This document shows, piece by piece, positions 10,227-18,722 of a DNA stretch of 64,000 nucleotides. Both the position numbers and the translations under genes were made by a program. Source of the DNA: Haloferax mediterranei ATCC 33500 (GTDB lineage: Archaea; Halobacteriota; Halobacteria; Halobacteriales; Haloferacaceae); assembly GCF_000306765.2 (NCBI RefSeq), contig NC_017941.2, positions 2,790,001 to 2,854,000 of the forward strand. The letters run 5' to 3'. Every line of letters starts with the position of its first letter. Position 1 is the stretch's first letter. The notes beneath the pieces were generated by a model. That model did no database searches, had not been told where the DNA came from, and saw only the letters and a list, made by a program, of their open reading frames with translations.

Positions 10227-11143
10227 GCACTGACGCAATGAACGGGGCGGTCGTATTCGAGCGCCTCGACCACTGGAAGCACGTCCTCGTAGACCAGCTT
10301 AGGTTCCTCCGCCGGGACAGACTCGCATTCGTCGGGGTCGTTATCGTCGCGGGGTTCCTCTTCCTGGGACTCTTCGGGCCGATGCTCGCACCCCACGACC
10401 CCATCGAACACGACATGGTGAACGCTGACGGGGCCATCATGCGCCTCGCGTCACCCAGCGCTGACGCACCGTTCGGAACGACCGCGTTCGGGAAGGACGT
10501 GTTCAGTCAGTTCCTCGCTGGTGCCAGACCGACGCTCATCGTCGGGCTGTTTGGCGGCCTCGGGACGGGGATTATCGGCTTCCTCGTCGGCCTCGTGAGT
10601 GGCTACTACGGTGGCTGGGTCGACGAGGTGCTGATGCGCATGACGGACTTGACGTTCTCGCTTCCGTTCATGCCGATGGCGCTGCTGTTGTTGACGTTCG
10701 TCACACCCAGCATCTGGCTTATCACCCTCATCATCGCGGGCTTCCTCTGGAAGATGCCGGCACGCGTCGTTCGGTCAGAGGTGCTTTCGGTGCGTGAACG
10801 GACCTTTGTCAAGTCAGCCCGGGCCAGCGGGGCGAGCGACCTGCGGACGATGTTGTTGCACGTCGGTCCGAACGTCCTCCCCATCGGGTTCCTCTACACG
10901 GCATACGGTGTCGCGTGGGCCATCGCGGCACAGGCGAGTCTCGCGTTCCTCGGCTTCGGTGATCCGACGATGACCAGTTGGGGACGAATGCTCCGCCAGG
11001 TGTTCGAGTCGGGGAACATGCGCATCGCCTGGTGGTGGGTGTTCCCGCCAGCAATCGGTATCGCGGCGATTACCACCTCGGTGTTCCTCATCGGCCGCGC
11101 CTATGAGGAAGTCATCAACCCGGAGATTCAGACCGAACAATGA
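10223..11143 (+). CDS. ABC transporter permease, DppC/OppC type
   Basis: Second channel subunit of the importer. The 306 residues include an N-terminal cytoplasmic stretch and first membrane segment (AFVGVVIVAGFLFLGLFGPMLAPHDP), the family loop with FGTTAFGKDVFSQFLAGARPTL, and about five more membrane segments. The ATPase-contact loop is VKSARASGASDLRTMLLHVGPN. The length matches DppC proteins. Its start overlaps the stop of the first permease as ATGA and its own stop overlaps the ATPase start in the same way, so subunit synthesis is probably translationally coupled. Confidence 0.93.
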   Translation: MSTDAMNGAVVFERLDHWKHVLVDQLRFLRRDRLAFVGVVIVAGFLFLGLFGPMLAPHDPIEHDMVNADGAIMRLASPSADAPFGTTAFGKDVFSQFLAGARPTLIVGLFGGLGTGIIGFLVGLVSGYYGGWVDEVLMRMTDLTFSLPFMPMALLLLTFVTPSIWLITLIIAGFLWKMPARVVRSEVLSVRERTFVKSARASGASDLRTMLLHVGPNVLPIGFLYTAYGVAWAIAAQASLAFLGFGDPTMTSWGRMLRQVFESGNMRIAWWWVFPPAIGIAAITTSVFLIGRAYEEVINPEIQTEQ

Positions 11144-13221
11144 CATTACTCGATATAACAGACCTCAAGGTCACGTACAGTACGAAAAACGGGAAGGTAC
11201 ACGCAGTGAACGACGTGTCCTTTTCCATCGGTGAAGGCGTCAACTATGGACTCGCCGGCGAATCCGGGTCCGGAAAGTCGACGATAGCCGAGGCCTTGCT
11301 CGGGTTGCTCCCGGACAACGGCCAGATCGAGAGCGGTGAAGTCCTGTTTAAGGGACAGGACCTGACGACGCTCAGTCCCTCGGAACGTCGTGATATCCTC
11401 TGGGAGGATATCGCGTATATCCCCCAGAGTGCGATGGACGCGTTGGACCCCGTGATGTCCACGGGGGCACAGATCCGCCAGGCAATCCAGAAGCATCGGA
11501 ACGTCTCGAAGGCGAAGGCCCGCGAACGCGTGAGGGAGTTGTACGATATCGTCGGGTTAGACCCGAACCGTATCGACGACTATCCACACGAGTTCTCCGG
11601 CGGGATGCGTCAGCGCGTCACCATCGCGATGGCACTCGCACTCGAACCAGACCTCATCATCGCCGACGAACCCACCACGGGGTTGGACGTTATCGTCCAG
11701 GACAAGATTGTCGACAAAATCCTCGAGATTCAAGAGCGGATGGATAGCTCGCTCTTGCTCATCACTCACGAGATCGGCGTCATCGCGGAGACGTGTGACG
11801 ACCTCTCTATCCTCTACGGTGGGAAGGTGATGGAACAGGGGAGCGTTGACAACGTCCTCATCAATCCGACGAACCCCTACACGATGGGACTCAAGAACTC
11901 CTTCCCGGAAATCGAAGACGGCGGTGACCCTGTCTCGATTCCGGGCTCACCGCCAAATCTCAGCCAAGAACCATCGGCCTGCGTGTTCAAGGACCGCTGT
12001 CCGTTCTCCACGGCGGAGTGTGAACAGTCCCATCCCGACCTTGTTGATCTCCCCAACCGGAATCACCAATCAGCCTGCCACCACGTGAAAAAGGCGGCTC
12101 AGATGCGGCGTGACGCCAAGGAGCCCGAAACGTGGGGCATTGCTGACGAAGACGACGGCGACAGCGGGACTGGCGAAGTCGTCCTCGAGACGCACGACCT
12201 CGAAAAGTGGTACGAACAGAGCCAGTCGCTGGTGAGTAAGTTCCGTGGCGAGAACCCCAACTACGTCCGAGCAGTCGATGGCGTGTCGTTATCTGTTCGC
12301 CGGTCGGAAATCCTCGGCGTCGCTGGCGAGAGTGGCTGCGGGAAGTCGACGCTGGGAGAGACCATCGCGCTGCTGAAGCAACCAACTGGCGGGAAGATTA
12401 CCTTCGACGAGAAGTCTCACGAGTACTACCAAGACGGGAACATGAAGGAGTTCCGTCGAAAGCTCCAGATTATCTTCCAGGACCCGTTCGACTCGCTGAA
12501 CCCACGTCAAACTGTCCGCCAACTTGTCGGTGAACCGCTCACCATCCACGATTACCGGACAGACGAACGGGAGGTGGCAATTAAAGAAACGCTCGAAAAA
12601 GTCGGGCTGACACCAGCCACGAAGTTCCTCGACCAGTACCCACACGAGCTATCGGGTGGACAGCGCCAGCGGGTTGCCATCGCCAGAGCGCTCGTCGTCG
12701 ACCCGGACTTCCTCATCTGCGACGAGCCAGCATCGATGCTCGACGTTTCGCTCAAGGTCAACCTCCTGAACCTGCTTCGGCAACTCGCCGACACCGAAGA
12801 CATCGGCATCGTCTACATCTCCCACGACCTGGCGAGCCTGGTGCAGGTGTCCGACCGCCTGGCCATCATGTACCTTGGCCGCGTCGTCGAGACGGGTGAC
12901 GTCGACCGCATCGCGAGACAGCCGAAACATCCTTACACGAACTCGTTGCTGTCGGCCGCACCGGAGAAAGACCCCTCCGTTGGGCGGACGCGCGTACTGC
13001 TGGAGGGTGAACCGCCGGACCCGGTGAACCTCCCGTCCGGGTGTACGTTCGCTCCCCGGTGTCCGAAAGCCTCGGACGAGTGCTGGCGTGCGGAGCCCGC
13101 CCTCACCGAGGCGGGCGATGCGGAACACATGGCGGCGTGTTACTTTCCGGAAGATGAGGTTGACCAACCAACCGTCGTCGACGAAGCCCGGACGCCCAGC
13201 AGTGAGAGCATGAGCGACTGA
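11140..13221 (+). CDS. Fused double ABC ATPase (DppD-DppF in one chain)
   Basis: Energises the importer by ATP hydrolysis at the cytoplasmic face. The two ATPase domains, usually separate DppD and DppF proteins, are joined in 693 residues. The first domain has Walker A GESGSGKST (residues 40-48), signature FSGGMRQRV and Walker B with DEPTTGLD. The second has Walker A GESGCGKST (396-404), signature LSGGQRQRV and DEPASMLD. Each domain ends in the Cys-containing oligopeptide/dipeptide C-terminal motif (CVFKDRCPFSTAEC and CTFAPRCPKASDEC). Those cysteines resemble the iron-sulfur ligands reported in some DppD-type ATPases, but a cluster here is inference. The start overlaps the permease stop by four bases. 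Confidence 0.94.
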   Translation: MTLLDITDLKVTYSTKNGKVHAVNDVSFSIGEGVNYGLAGESGSGKSTIAEALLGLLPDNGQIESGEVLFKGQDLTTLSPSERRDILWEDIAYIPQSAMDALDPVMSTGAQIRQAIQKHRNVSKAKARERVRELYDIVGLDPNRIDDYPHEFSGGMRQRVTIAMALALEPDLIIADEPTTGLDVIVQDKIVDKILEIQERMDSSLLLITHEIGVIAETCDDLSILYGGKVMEQGSVDNVLINPTNPYTMGLKNSFPEIEDGGDPVSIPGSPPNLSQEPSACVFKDRCPFSTAECEQSHPDLVDLPNRNHQSACHHVKKAAQMRRDAKEPETWGIADEDDGDSGTGEVVLETHDLEKWYEQSQSLVSKFRGENPNYVRAVDGVSLSVRRSEILGVAGESGCGKSTLGETIALLKQPTGGKITFDEKSHEYYQDGNMKEFRRKLQIIFQDPFDSLNPRQTVRQLVGEPLTIHDYRTDEREVAIKETLEKVGLTPATKFLDQYPHELSGGQRQRVAIARALVVDPDFLICDEPASMLDVSLKVNLLNLLRQLADTEDIGIVYISHDLASLVQVSDRLAIMYLGRVVETGDVDRIARQPKHPYTNSLLSAAPEKDPSVGRTRVLLEGEPPDPVNLPSGCTFAPRCPKASDECWRAEPALTEAGDAEHMAACYFPEDEVDQPTVVDEARTPSSESMSD

Positions 13222-13225
13222 CCGG

Positions 13226-14590
13226 ATGACTCCCTTCGACATGATGACACTCGAACTGGTCCCTCCGTCGACCTTGACTTCCCTCGTGGACGGAGAGCTA
13301 CTCACGCTGGGTGGAATCACGGTACTCGCGATACTGATGGTACTCTCGGCGTTCTTTTCGTCGTCCGAGATTGCGATGTTCTCTCTCGCGCAGCACCGCA
13401 TCGACAGGCTTGTTGCCGAGGGAACACCCGGTGCCGAGACGCTTCAATCACTGAAGTCCGACCCGCACCGGTTACTCATCACCATCCTCGTCGGAAACAA
13501 CCTCGTGAACATCGCGATGTCGTCGATTGCAACGGGGCTCTTCGCGCTGTATCTCACCCAGGGGCAGGCTATCTTCGCCGCGACATTCGGCGTCACGGCG
13601 TTGGTGTTGCTGTTCGGCGAGAGTGCACCGAAATCGTACGCCATCGAGAACGCCGAGCAGTGGGCGCTGTCAGTTGCTGGTCTACTGCGGCTATCTGAGT
13701 ACCTGCTGTATCCCCTCGTGGTCACGTTCGACCGGCTAACTCGGGTAGTCAACCGGCTCACGGGGAGCAAAATGAGCGTCGAAACGTCGTACGTCACCCG
13801 AGACGACATCCAGGAGATGATCTTGACCGGAGAGAACGAAGGCGTCATCGACGCTGACGAGCGGGCGATGCTCGAGCGAATCTTCCGGTTTACCGATACC
13901 ATCGCCAAAGAGGTGATGACACCCAGACTGGACATCACAGCAGTCCAGCGCAGTGCCGACGTGGAAGAGGCAATCGTCGCCTGCCTCCAGAGCGGTCACC
14001 ATCGGATGCCAGTGTACGACGGATATCTGGACAACGTCGTCGGCATCGTCGAGTTAGGGACCCTCGTCCGTGAGTTCCGGTACGGCGAGAGTGACCCTGC
14101 GGACCTCGACCGTGTCATCGAACCGACGTTGCACGTCCCAGAGAGCAAAAACGTCGATGACCTCCTCGCGGAAATGCGGCGTGAGCGGGTCGGGATGGCC
14201 CTCGTTATCGACGAGTTCGGCACGACGGAAGGTCTCATCACGAAAGAGGACCTCGTCGAGGAAATCGTCGGCGAGATTCTCAGAGACGAAGAGGACGAGC
14301 CTATCGAGACCATCGACGAGTCGACGCTGCTGGTACGGGGAGACGTGAATATCGAGGTCGTAAACACCGCCCTCGGTATCGACCTTCCCGAAGGACAGGA
14401 ATTCGAGACGATTGCCGGTCTCGTGTTCAATCGAGCAGGGCGACTCGTCGAGAAAGGAGAGACCTTCACCCACGAGACGACCGAACTCCGGATTGAGCGC
14501 GTCGACAACACGCGTGTGAAACGAGTCCGAATCAGCAAACAGTGGGAACACTCGACCACCGACGAACAGACCACACCGGCCCAGAGTTGA
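13226..14590 (+). CDS. CorC/HlyC-CNNM type membrane protein (DUF21, CBS pair, CorC domain)
   Basis: Member of a family linked to magnesium/cobalt handling. The 454 residues show a DUF21 region with about four hydrophobic segments (residues 20-170, including FFSSSEIAMFSLAQHRIDRL). Two CBS modules follow (about 205-340, beginning VMTPRLDITAV), and then a C-terminal CorC_HlyC domain (about 355-440, with LVRGDVNIEVVNTALGIDLP). Only four bases separate it from the stop of the double ATPase, so it may be read on the same mRNA although its function looks unrelated. Ion specificity cannot be read from the sequence. Confidence 0.9.
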   Translation: MTPFDMMTLELVPPSTLTSLVDGELLTLGGITVLAILMVLSAFFSSSEIAMFSLAQHRIDRLVAEGTPGAETLQSLKSDPHRLLITILVGNNLVNIAMSSIATGLFALYLTQGQAIFAATFGVTALVLLFGESAPKSYAIENAEQWALSVAGLLRLSEYLLYPLVVTFDRLTRVVNRLTGSKMSVETSYVTRDDIQEMILTGENEGVIDADERAMLERIFRFTDTIAKEVMTPRLDITAVQRSADVEEAIVACLQSGHHRMPVYDGYLDNVVGIVELGTLVREFRYGESDPADLDRVIEPTLHVPESKNVDDLLAEMRRERVGMALVIDEFGTTEGLITKEDLVEEIVGEILRDEEDEPIETIDESTLLVRGDVNIEVVNTALGIDLPEGQEFETIAGLVFNRAGRLVEKGETFTHETTELRIERVDNTRVKRVRISKQWEHSTTDEQTTPAQS

Positions 14591-14622
14591 ATCGCCCGAG
14601 AAATACCCAATCAAAAACACCC

Positions 14623-15069
14623 ATGACAATACTCGCAGCAATCGGAGAGGAACAGCATTCACAGCACGTCGTTTCGGTCGCGTACGACCTGGCAGAGACG
14701 TACGGAGAGACGCTCGTCGCGTTGCACGTGGTTCCGAAAGAGGAGTTCAATGAACACAAAGAGGCAATCAGAGCCACCCCTGGGTACGCCCACTTCAGCC
14801 TCGACCAAGAAGAGAGCAGCGGGGCCGAGTTCGCACAACGGGTCGTCGAAGAATCCCTCGACGACTTCGACCGGGACACAGTCGAGCCGCGGGGACGGGT
14901 CGGCACACCAGCGGACAAGATACTGGCCGAAGCCGAGTACATCGACGCGCGGTTCGTCGTCATCGGGGCGAAACACCGTTCCCCAGTCGGAAAGGCGCTC
15001 TTCGGCAGCACGGCCCAGAAGGTTCTCTTGAATTCGGACTACCCGACTGTTACGACAGCGGACAACTGA
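14623..15069 (+). CDS. Universal stress protein (UspA) family
   Basis: Small nucleotide-binding alpha/beta protein of 148 residues. The N-terminal strand MTILAAIGEEQHSQHVVSVAYDLAETYG and the ALHVVP strand are typical. The C-terminal segment RFVVIGAKHRSPVGKALFGSTAQKVL carries the ATP-binding GxxxxxxxxG(S) pattern of ATP-type Usp proteins. The ATG at 14623 is chosen because conserved sequence begins there; the frame stays open 27 codons upstream, inside the preceding gene. It lies 32 bases after the CorC-type gene and may be co-transcribed. The precise role is unknown. Confidence 0.9.
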   Translation: MTILAAIGEEQHSQHVVSVAYDLAETYGETLVALHVVPKEEFNEHKEAIRATPGYAHFSLDQEESSGAEFAQRVVEESLDDFDRDTVEPRGRVGTPADKILAEAEYIDARFVVIGAKHRSPVGKALFGSTAQKVLLNSDYPTVTTADN

Positions 15070-15281
15070 CTAGACTGTCGGTATCGAATTCGACGGTTAA
15101 AGAACTTCTTGGTCCGAAGCCCTACGTCCAGCGAATTGAGGGATGTGAACCGCCTCAGAGTCGAGTCAAGGGGAATCGAAAAATTCCTGTATCCAGCAAA
15201 TCGCAGAGCGATTTTCGAGACCCCGAGGCACTCGCCTTGCCCATCTGTAGAAGCTCACACTCACCACCCTTCACCACCAAC

Positions 15282-15956
15282 TCAAAACTGGTCCCAGAAC
15301 GCCCGAAACGCCGCGGACGGGTCAGTCGCGACCCACCGGAGCGCCGGAAGCACGTCGTACTTGACGGCTCGAACGCCAACGATTGCGAGTCCGCTAAACA
15401 GGATTCCCGCTCCGACGATACCGGGAATGCTCCCGTACCCGTTAGTAAAATCAGGTGCGACGACAGCGAGTAAACTCACGAACACCAAGAGTGCCACCCC
15501 GATTTTCAGAAGCGTGTCTGAAAGTCGCTTCCACCGACTGGGTCGGTACTCGTCGGCGAGTTCGGTTTCAATCGTTCGACGCCAGTCGTCACACGTTCGG
15601 AGTTGTACATTCTCCAGAGACTCCGTTTTCTCGTCCGTTGCCGACCGCTGTCGTTCCTGTGCAGTCTCAATCATCGCATCGCGGTCGATGTCGGTGAGAA
15701 CGCGAATCCGCTCGATTGTGAGATATGCGTCCGCCAAATCGGACCGCAGTTCTTGGTTCGCCCGGTCTTCAAACGCTAACTCGAACTGCCGGTCCGGATA
15801 CGTGACTAACAGGTCGAAATCGGAGACTCCGGCGGCGATTCGAGTCCGGATTTTTCGCTCGTCTCGTCGCCGCTTCGCCGGTTCTACATCCTCGAACGCA
15901 GACTGCACGCGCTCGCGTTGCGTCCGGGTGAGAAGAGAGGAGACGGAGTCTGACAT
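15282..15956 (-). CDS. Hypothetical protein with two C-terminal membrane segments
   Basis: A 224-residue protein. The first 145 residues are soluble, highly charged and probably helical (TRTQRERVQSAFEDVEPAKR, many Arg and Glu). Two hydrophobic segments follow at about 150-168 (IGVALLVFVSLLAVVAPDF) and 178-198 (IPGIVGAGILFSGLAIVGVRAV), and then a short cytoplasmic-looking tail. I recognise no family. The layout of a cytoplasmic helical domain anchored by a hairpin could suit a membrane-bound regulator, but that is only shape. It is transcribed away from the CPBP protease at 16162, and the 205 bases between them hold two inverted repeats. Confidence 0.7.
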   Translation of the reverse strand: MSDSVSSLLTRTQRERVQSAFEDVEPAKRRRDERKIRTRIAAGVSDFDLLVTYPDRQFELAFEDRANQELRSDLADAYLTIERIRVLTDIDRDAMIETAQERQRSATDEKTESLENVQLRTCDDWRRTIETELADEYRPSRWKRLSDTLLKIGVALLVFVSLLAVVAPDFTNGYGSIPGIVGAGILFSGLAIVGVRAVKYDVLPALRWVATDPSAAFRAFWDQF

Positions 15957-16045
15957 GAGCGTGGGTTTGTCGAACAGAATATATCAACCTATTGTTGAAT
16001 GGATTTCACCGACGGCGCAAGTCGGTCAAACCGGGTCAGAACAGC

Positions 16046-16101
16046 GGGTGTACGACCATACACCCACCACGAATATCCGCCTATACGCCCGTATACGGGC
16101 G
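16046..16101. promoter_or_regulatory. Two inverted repeats in a divergent promoter region
   Basis: The region between genes starting at 15956 (minus) and 16162 (plus) contains GGGTGTA-6-TACACCC (16046-16065) and a perfect 16-base palindrome CGCCCGTATACGGGCG (16086-16101). The palindrome centre lies about 68 bases before the CPBP start. An operator serving one or both genes is the simplest reading. The binding protein is unknown. Confidence 0.5.
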
Positions 16102-16161
16102 GAAACTGGCTAAAAACGTCTTTGGGGTCTATAGCCGACCACACGGTACCGACAGGCGTCA

Positions 16162-16935
16162 ATGTCACAAATCAGTGACTGGTTTTCGAATGTGCGTGGA
16201 CGCATCGAACCACCGAAACGGTTGCAGGCGCTACTCGGGGCGGTCGGAATAGCCGTCGGCGGTGCGCTGTCGTCGTTTGTCGTCTTCATGCTGTTTCGAC
16301 CGGCGGTGTCGGGGGTGCTACAGCCATCGTTTCCGGCACTCAGTACGCTCTTGATAACGAAGGGTGCCCAAGTTGGGTTCGCCTTGTTCGTGGTCTCGTA
16401 TCTGGGGCTCACGCGTCAGTGGGACGAATACGTGCACTTGCGCCGACCGACTGTCCACGACGCGGTCTGGGTCGTCATCGGCAGCATCGGACTCGACATC
16501 ATGGTAGCAGTCTCGAAACTGGTGTTGCCGGTTTTCGGACTCTCACTCGGCGTACTCAGTGGTGCTGGTGCAGATGGGATGGACGTCGGCCTCGCTACGT
16601 GGCCGGTCATCTGGCCCGTCATCTTCGGTGGACTCTACCTGTTTCCCGCACTCCTCGAAGAACAGTTCTTCCGCGGACTCGTTCAGGGACGGCTCCGCGA
16701 CAGTTTTCACCCAGTCTCGGCGGTCGTCTTGGGGGCGGGGCTTTTCGCGCTCGTCCACGGATTGTACGGCATCGCTGGCGGACCCGAGTTCCTCGCGACG
16801 TACCTCATCCACCTCTTCGGCCAAGGACTGGTGTTCTGTCTGGTCTACGAGCGGACGGATAACCTTCTAATCGTCGCACTGGTCCACGCGATTTCGTGGA
16901 CTAACAGCGGGTTCCCGTTTTTCGGACTTCTCTGA
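16162..16935 (+). CDS. CPBP-family intramembrane metalloprotease
   Basis: Integral membrane protein of 257 residues in the CAAX-prenyl-protease/bacteriocin-processing (Abi) family. The catalytic signature is intact: EExxxR as E166, E167 and R171 (LLEEQFFRGLVQGRL), H199 in FALVHGLYG, and H242 in LVHAISWTN. About seven to eight hydrophobic segments surround these motifs. Family members are glutamate-type or metal-dependent intramembrane proteases; the substrate here is unknown. The ATG at 16162 has a TATA-like CTATAGCC about 30 bases upstream. It is transcribed divergently from the membrane protein at 15282. Confidence 0.9.
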   Translation: MSQISDWFSNVRGRIEPPKRLQALLGAVGIAVGGALSSFVVFMLFRPAVSGVLQPSFPALSTLLITKGAQVGFALFVVSYLGLTRQWDEYVHLRRPTVHDAVWVVIGSIGLDIMVAVSKLVLPVFGLSLGVLSGAGADGMDVGLATWPVIWPVIFGGLYLFPALLEEQFFRGLVQGRLRDSFHPVSAVVLGAGLFALVHGLYGIAGGPEFLATYLIHLFGQGLVFCLVYERTDNLLIVALVHAISWTNSGFPFFGLL

Positions 16936-17110
16936 CGGTGAATCTGTAATTCCGCGTCGAGTCCGCTCGTTGGGTGTCGGCATTCGGTCGAGTCTCGAAG
17001 AAACACGCTGCGGTTCAGATGTGAACCAGAACCAATCTTCCATTATTATTTAAACTATACTCCGTAGGGAGATTGCAATTCTATGCGATACATTATCAAA
17101 CATACCCACA

Positions 17111-18535
17111 ATGGCAACAGAGCAAGAACAGACTTGGACGGTCGAAACAGAACAGCGCACAAAGAGCATCGAAGAGTTGGACCTCCACGAGATACGCGGC
17201 CAGCCCGTTTTCAAGTTCGTCACTGCGTTCCTGATTGGTGCAGTGTTCTTCCTCGTTCCCGTACCGTATCAAGGCGAGTTGACGGTTCCGTTCGACATCG
17301 TAGTGAGTACAATCACGGAGACGTTCCCCACAGCGGTTGGCGTGTACGCGCTTGCGGTAATCGTCGCCGGTGGGGTGTTGACCACTGGAGCGAAGATTGG
17401 TGACGGGACCGTTTCCGGATACGACCTCTCGTACTTCGAGACGTCGACCGCATTCTGGATACTTCGTCTCGCGGGCGTCCTCGTTGCACCGCTCATGTTC
17501 TTCAAACTCGGACCGGCGTGGCTCCACACCCCCGGAACTGGGGGCCTCATGTGGGGGACGCTGGTGTACAGCGTCGGCGTCATTATCCCAATCGGTGCGG
17601 TGTTCATCACCATCTTCGTCGAGTTAGGTGGACTGGAGTTCGTCGGGACACTCGCTCGCCCGGTGATGCACCCATTGTTCAAAATCCCCGGACGGGCGGC
17701 GCTGGACAGCCTCGCCTCCTGGGTTGGTTCGTACAGTGTCGGTCTGTACGTCACCCGCAACGTGTTCGAGCAGGGAGGCTACAACAAACGGGACGTCTTC
17801 ACCATCGCGACGTGTTTCTCGACGGTGAGTATCGGGTTCGTCGGCGTCGTTGCAGCGACGCTCGATATCCTACACCTCTTTCCGGTGGTCTTCGGGGCGT
17901 ACTTCGTGTGTGTCATCGTGACCGCGGCAATCTTGGTTCGCATCCCCCCGATTTCGCGTGTTCCCGAGGAGTACATCACCGAACCCGACCCGGAAACGGC
18001 ATTCTCCGGCTCACTCAACGAGTACATTCGGCTAGCGCTCTCCCAGGCAGTCGAGAAAGCGGATCAGGGAGAGACGTTCCTGGAAGCGGCCAAGCGTGGG
18101 TTCGTCGACGGGCTGAAACTCACGACGCTCATCCTCGGGACTATCCTGACTGTTGGGCTTGCGGCGACGCTGCTGTCGGCAAATACGCCTCTCTTCGATA
18201 TCCTCGGCCAGCCACTGACGCCACTGATTGCGGCGCTCGGGATTCCGAATGCGGAGACGGTCGCACCGGCAACAATCGTCGGTATCACCGAGATGTACGT
18301 GCCCGTCCTCCTGGTCACTGGAGCGGCACTCAAAGCCAAGTTCTTCATCGCCGTGCTGGCCGTCTCTCAGCTCATCTTCTTTTCGAGCGTCGGCCCGATG
18401 ACGATGGATATGTTCAGCGACGTTCCGATTCGCTTCCGCGACCTCGTCGTCTTGTTCGTCATGCGGACCATCGTCCTCGTCCCGATGATTGCGGGCATGA
18501 CGCACCTCGCTGCGGCTGTCGGCCTTCTCGGCTGA
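17111..18535 (+). CDS. YjiH-type membrane protein with nucleoside-recognition (Gate) domain
   Basis: Multi-pass membrane protein of 474 residues with about ten hydrophobic segments. The soluble N-terminus (residues 1-33) leads into VFKFVTAFLIGAVFFLVPVP, typical of the YjiH group. Gate-domain-like stretches are LASWVGSYSVGLYVTRNVF near residue 205 and the TIVGITEMYVPVLLVTGAAL segment near 390. The family's transported solute is not established; some Gate-domain proteins move nucleosides or act in spore formation. A 145-base AT-rich region (TTATTATTTAAACTATACTCC) upstream probably holds its promoter. It stands alone, ahead of the iron locus. Confidence 0.85.
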   Translation: MATEQEQTWTVETEQRTKSIEELDLHEIRGQPVFKFVTAFLIGAVFFLVPVPYQGELTVPFDIVVSTITETFPTAVGVYALAVIVAGGVLTTGAKIGDGTVSGYDLSYFETSTAFWILRLAGVLVAPLMFFKLGPAWLHTPGTGGLMWGTLVYSVGVIIPIGAVFITIFVELGGLEFVGTLARPVMHPLFKIPGRAALDSLASWVGSYSVGLYVTRNVFEQGGYNKRDVFTIATCFSTVSIGFVGVVAATLDILHLFPVVFGAYFVCVIVTAAILVRIPPISRVPEEYITEPDPETAFSGSLNEYIRLALSQAVEKADQGETFLEAAKRGFVDGLKLTTLILGTILTVGLAATLLSANTPLFDILGQPLTPLIAALGIPNAETVAPATIVGITEMYVPVLLVTGAALKAKFFIAVLAVSQLIFFSSVGPMTMDMFSDVPIRFRDLVVLFVMRTIVLVPMIAGMTHLAAAVGLLG

Positions 18536-18666
18536 GAGACGACACCGCCGCGTTTCGGTCCCCGTTTGCTCTGTTCCGTTTCCAAACCGTCTCAGTGCCG
18601 ACGCTTCGCGTTCAGAGCAATTCCAGAAACGCGGCTACGAGTTTCTGCTCAGTACGTCGAAGGTAG

Positions 18667-18718
18667 TTTAGGCTATCCTAAAAACCGAAAAGGTCAAACC
18701 GATTTAGGTTAGCCTAAA
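18667..18718 (+). promoter_or_regulatory. Pair of DtxR-type iron boxes before the binding-protein gene
   Basis: Two dyads, TTTAGGCTATCCTAAAA at 18667-18683 and TTTAGGTTAGCCTAAA at 18703-18718, have the TTAGG-N4-CCTAA core of DtxR/IdeR/SirR-type sites, which haloarchaeal Idr proteins also use. Their centres are about 36 bases apart. The second ends four bases before the ATG at 18723, so bound repressor would cover the transcription start. A matching pair precedes the minus-strand arm at 26832-26883. Confidence 0.85.
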
Positions 18719-18722
18719 CAAC

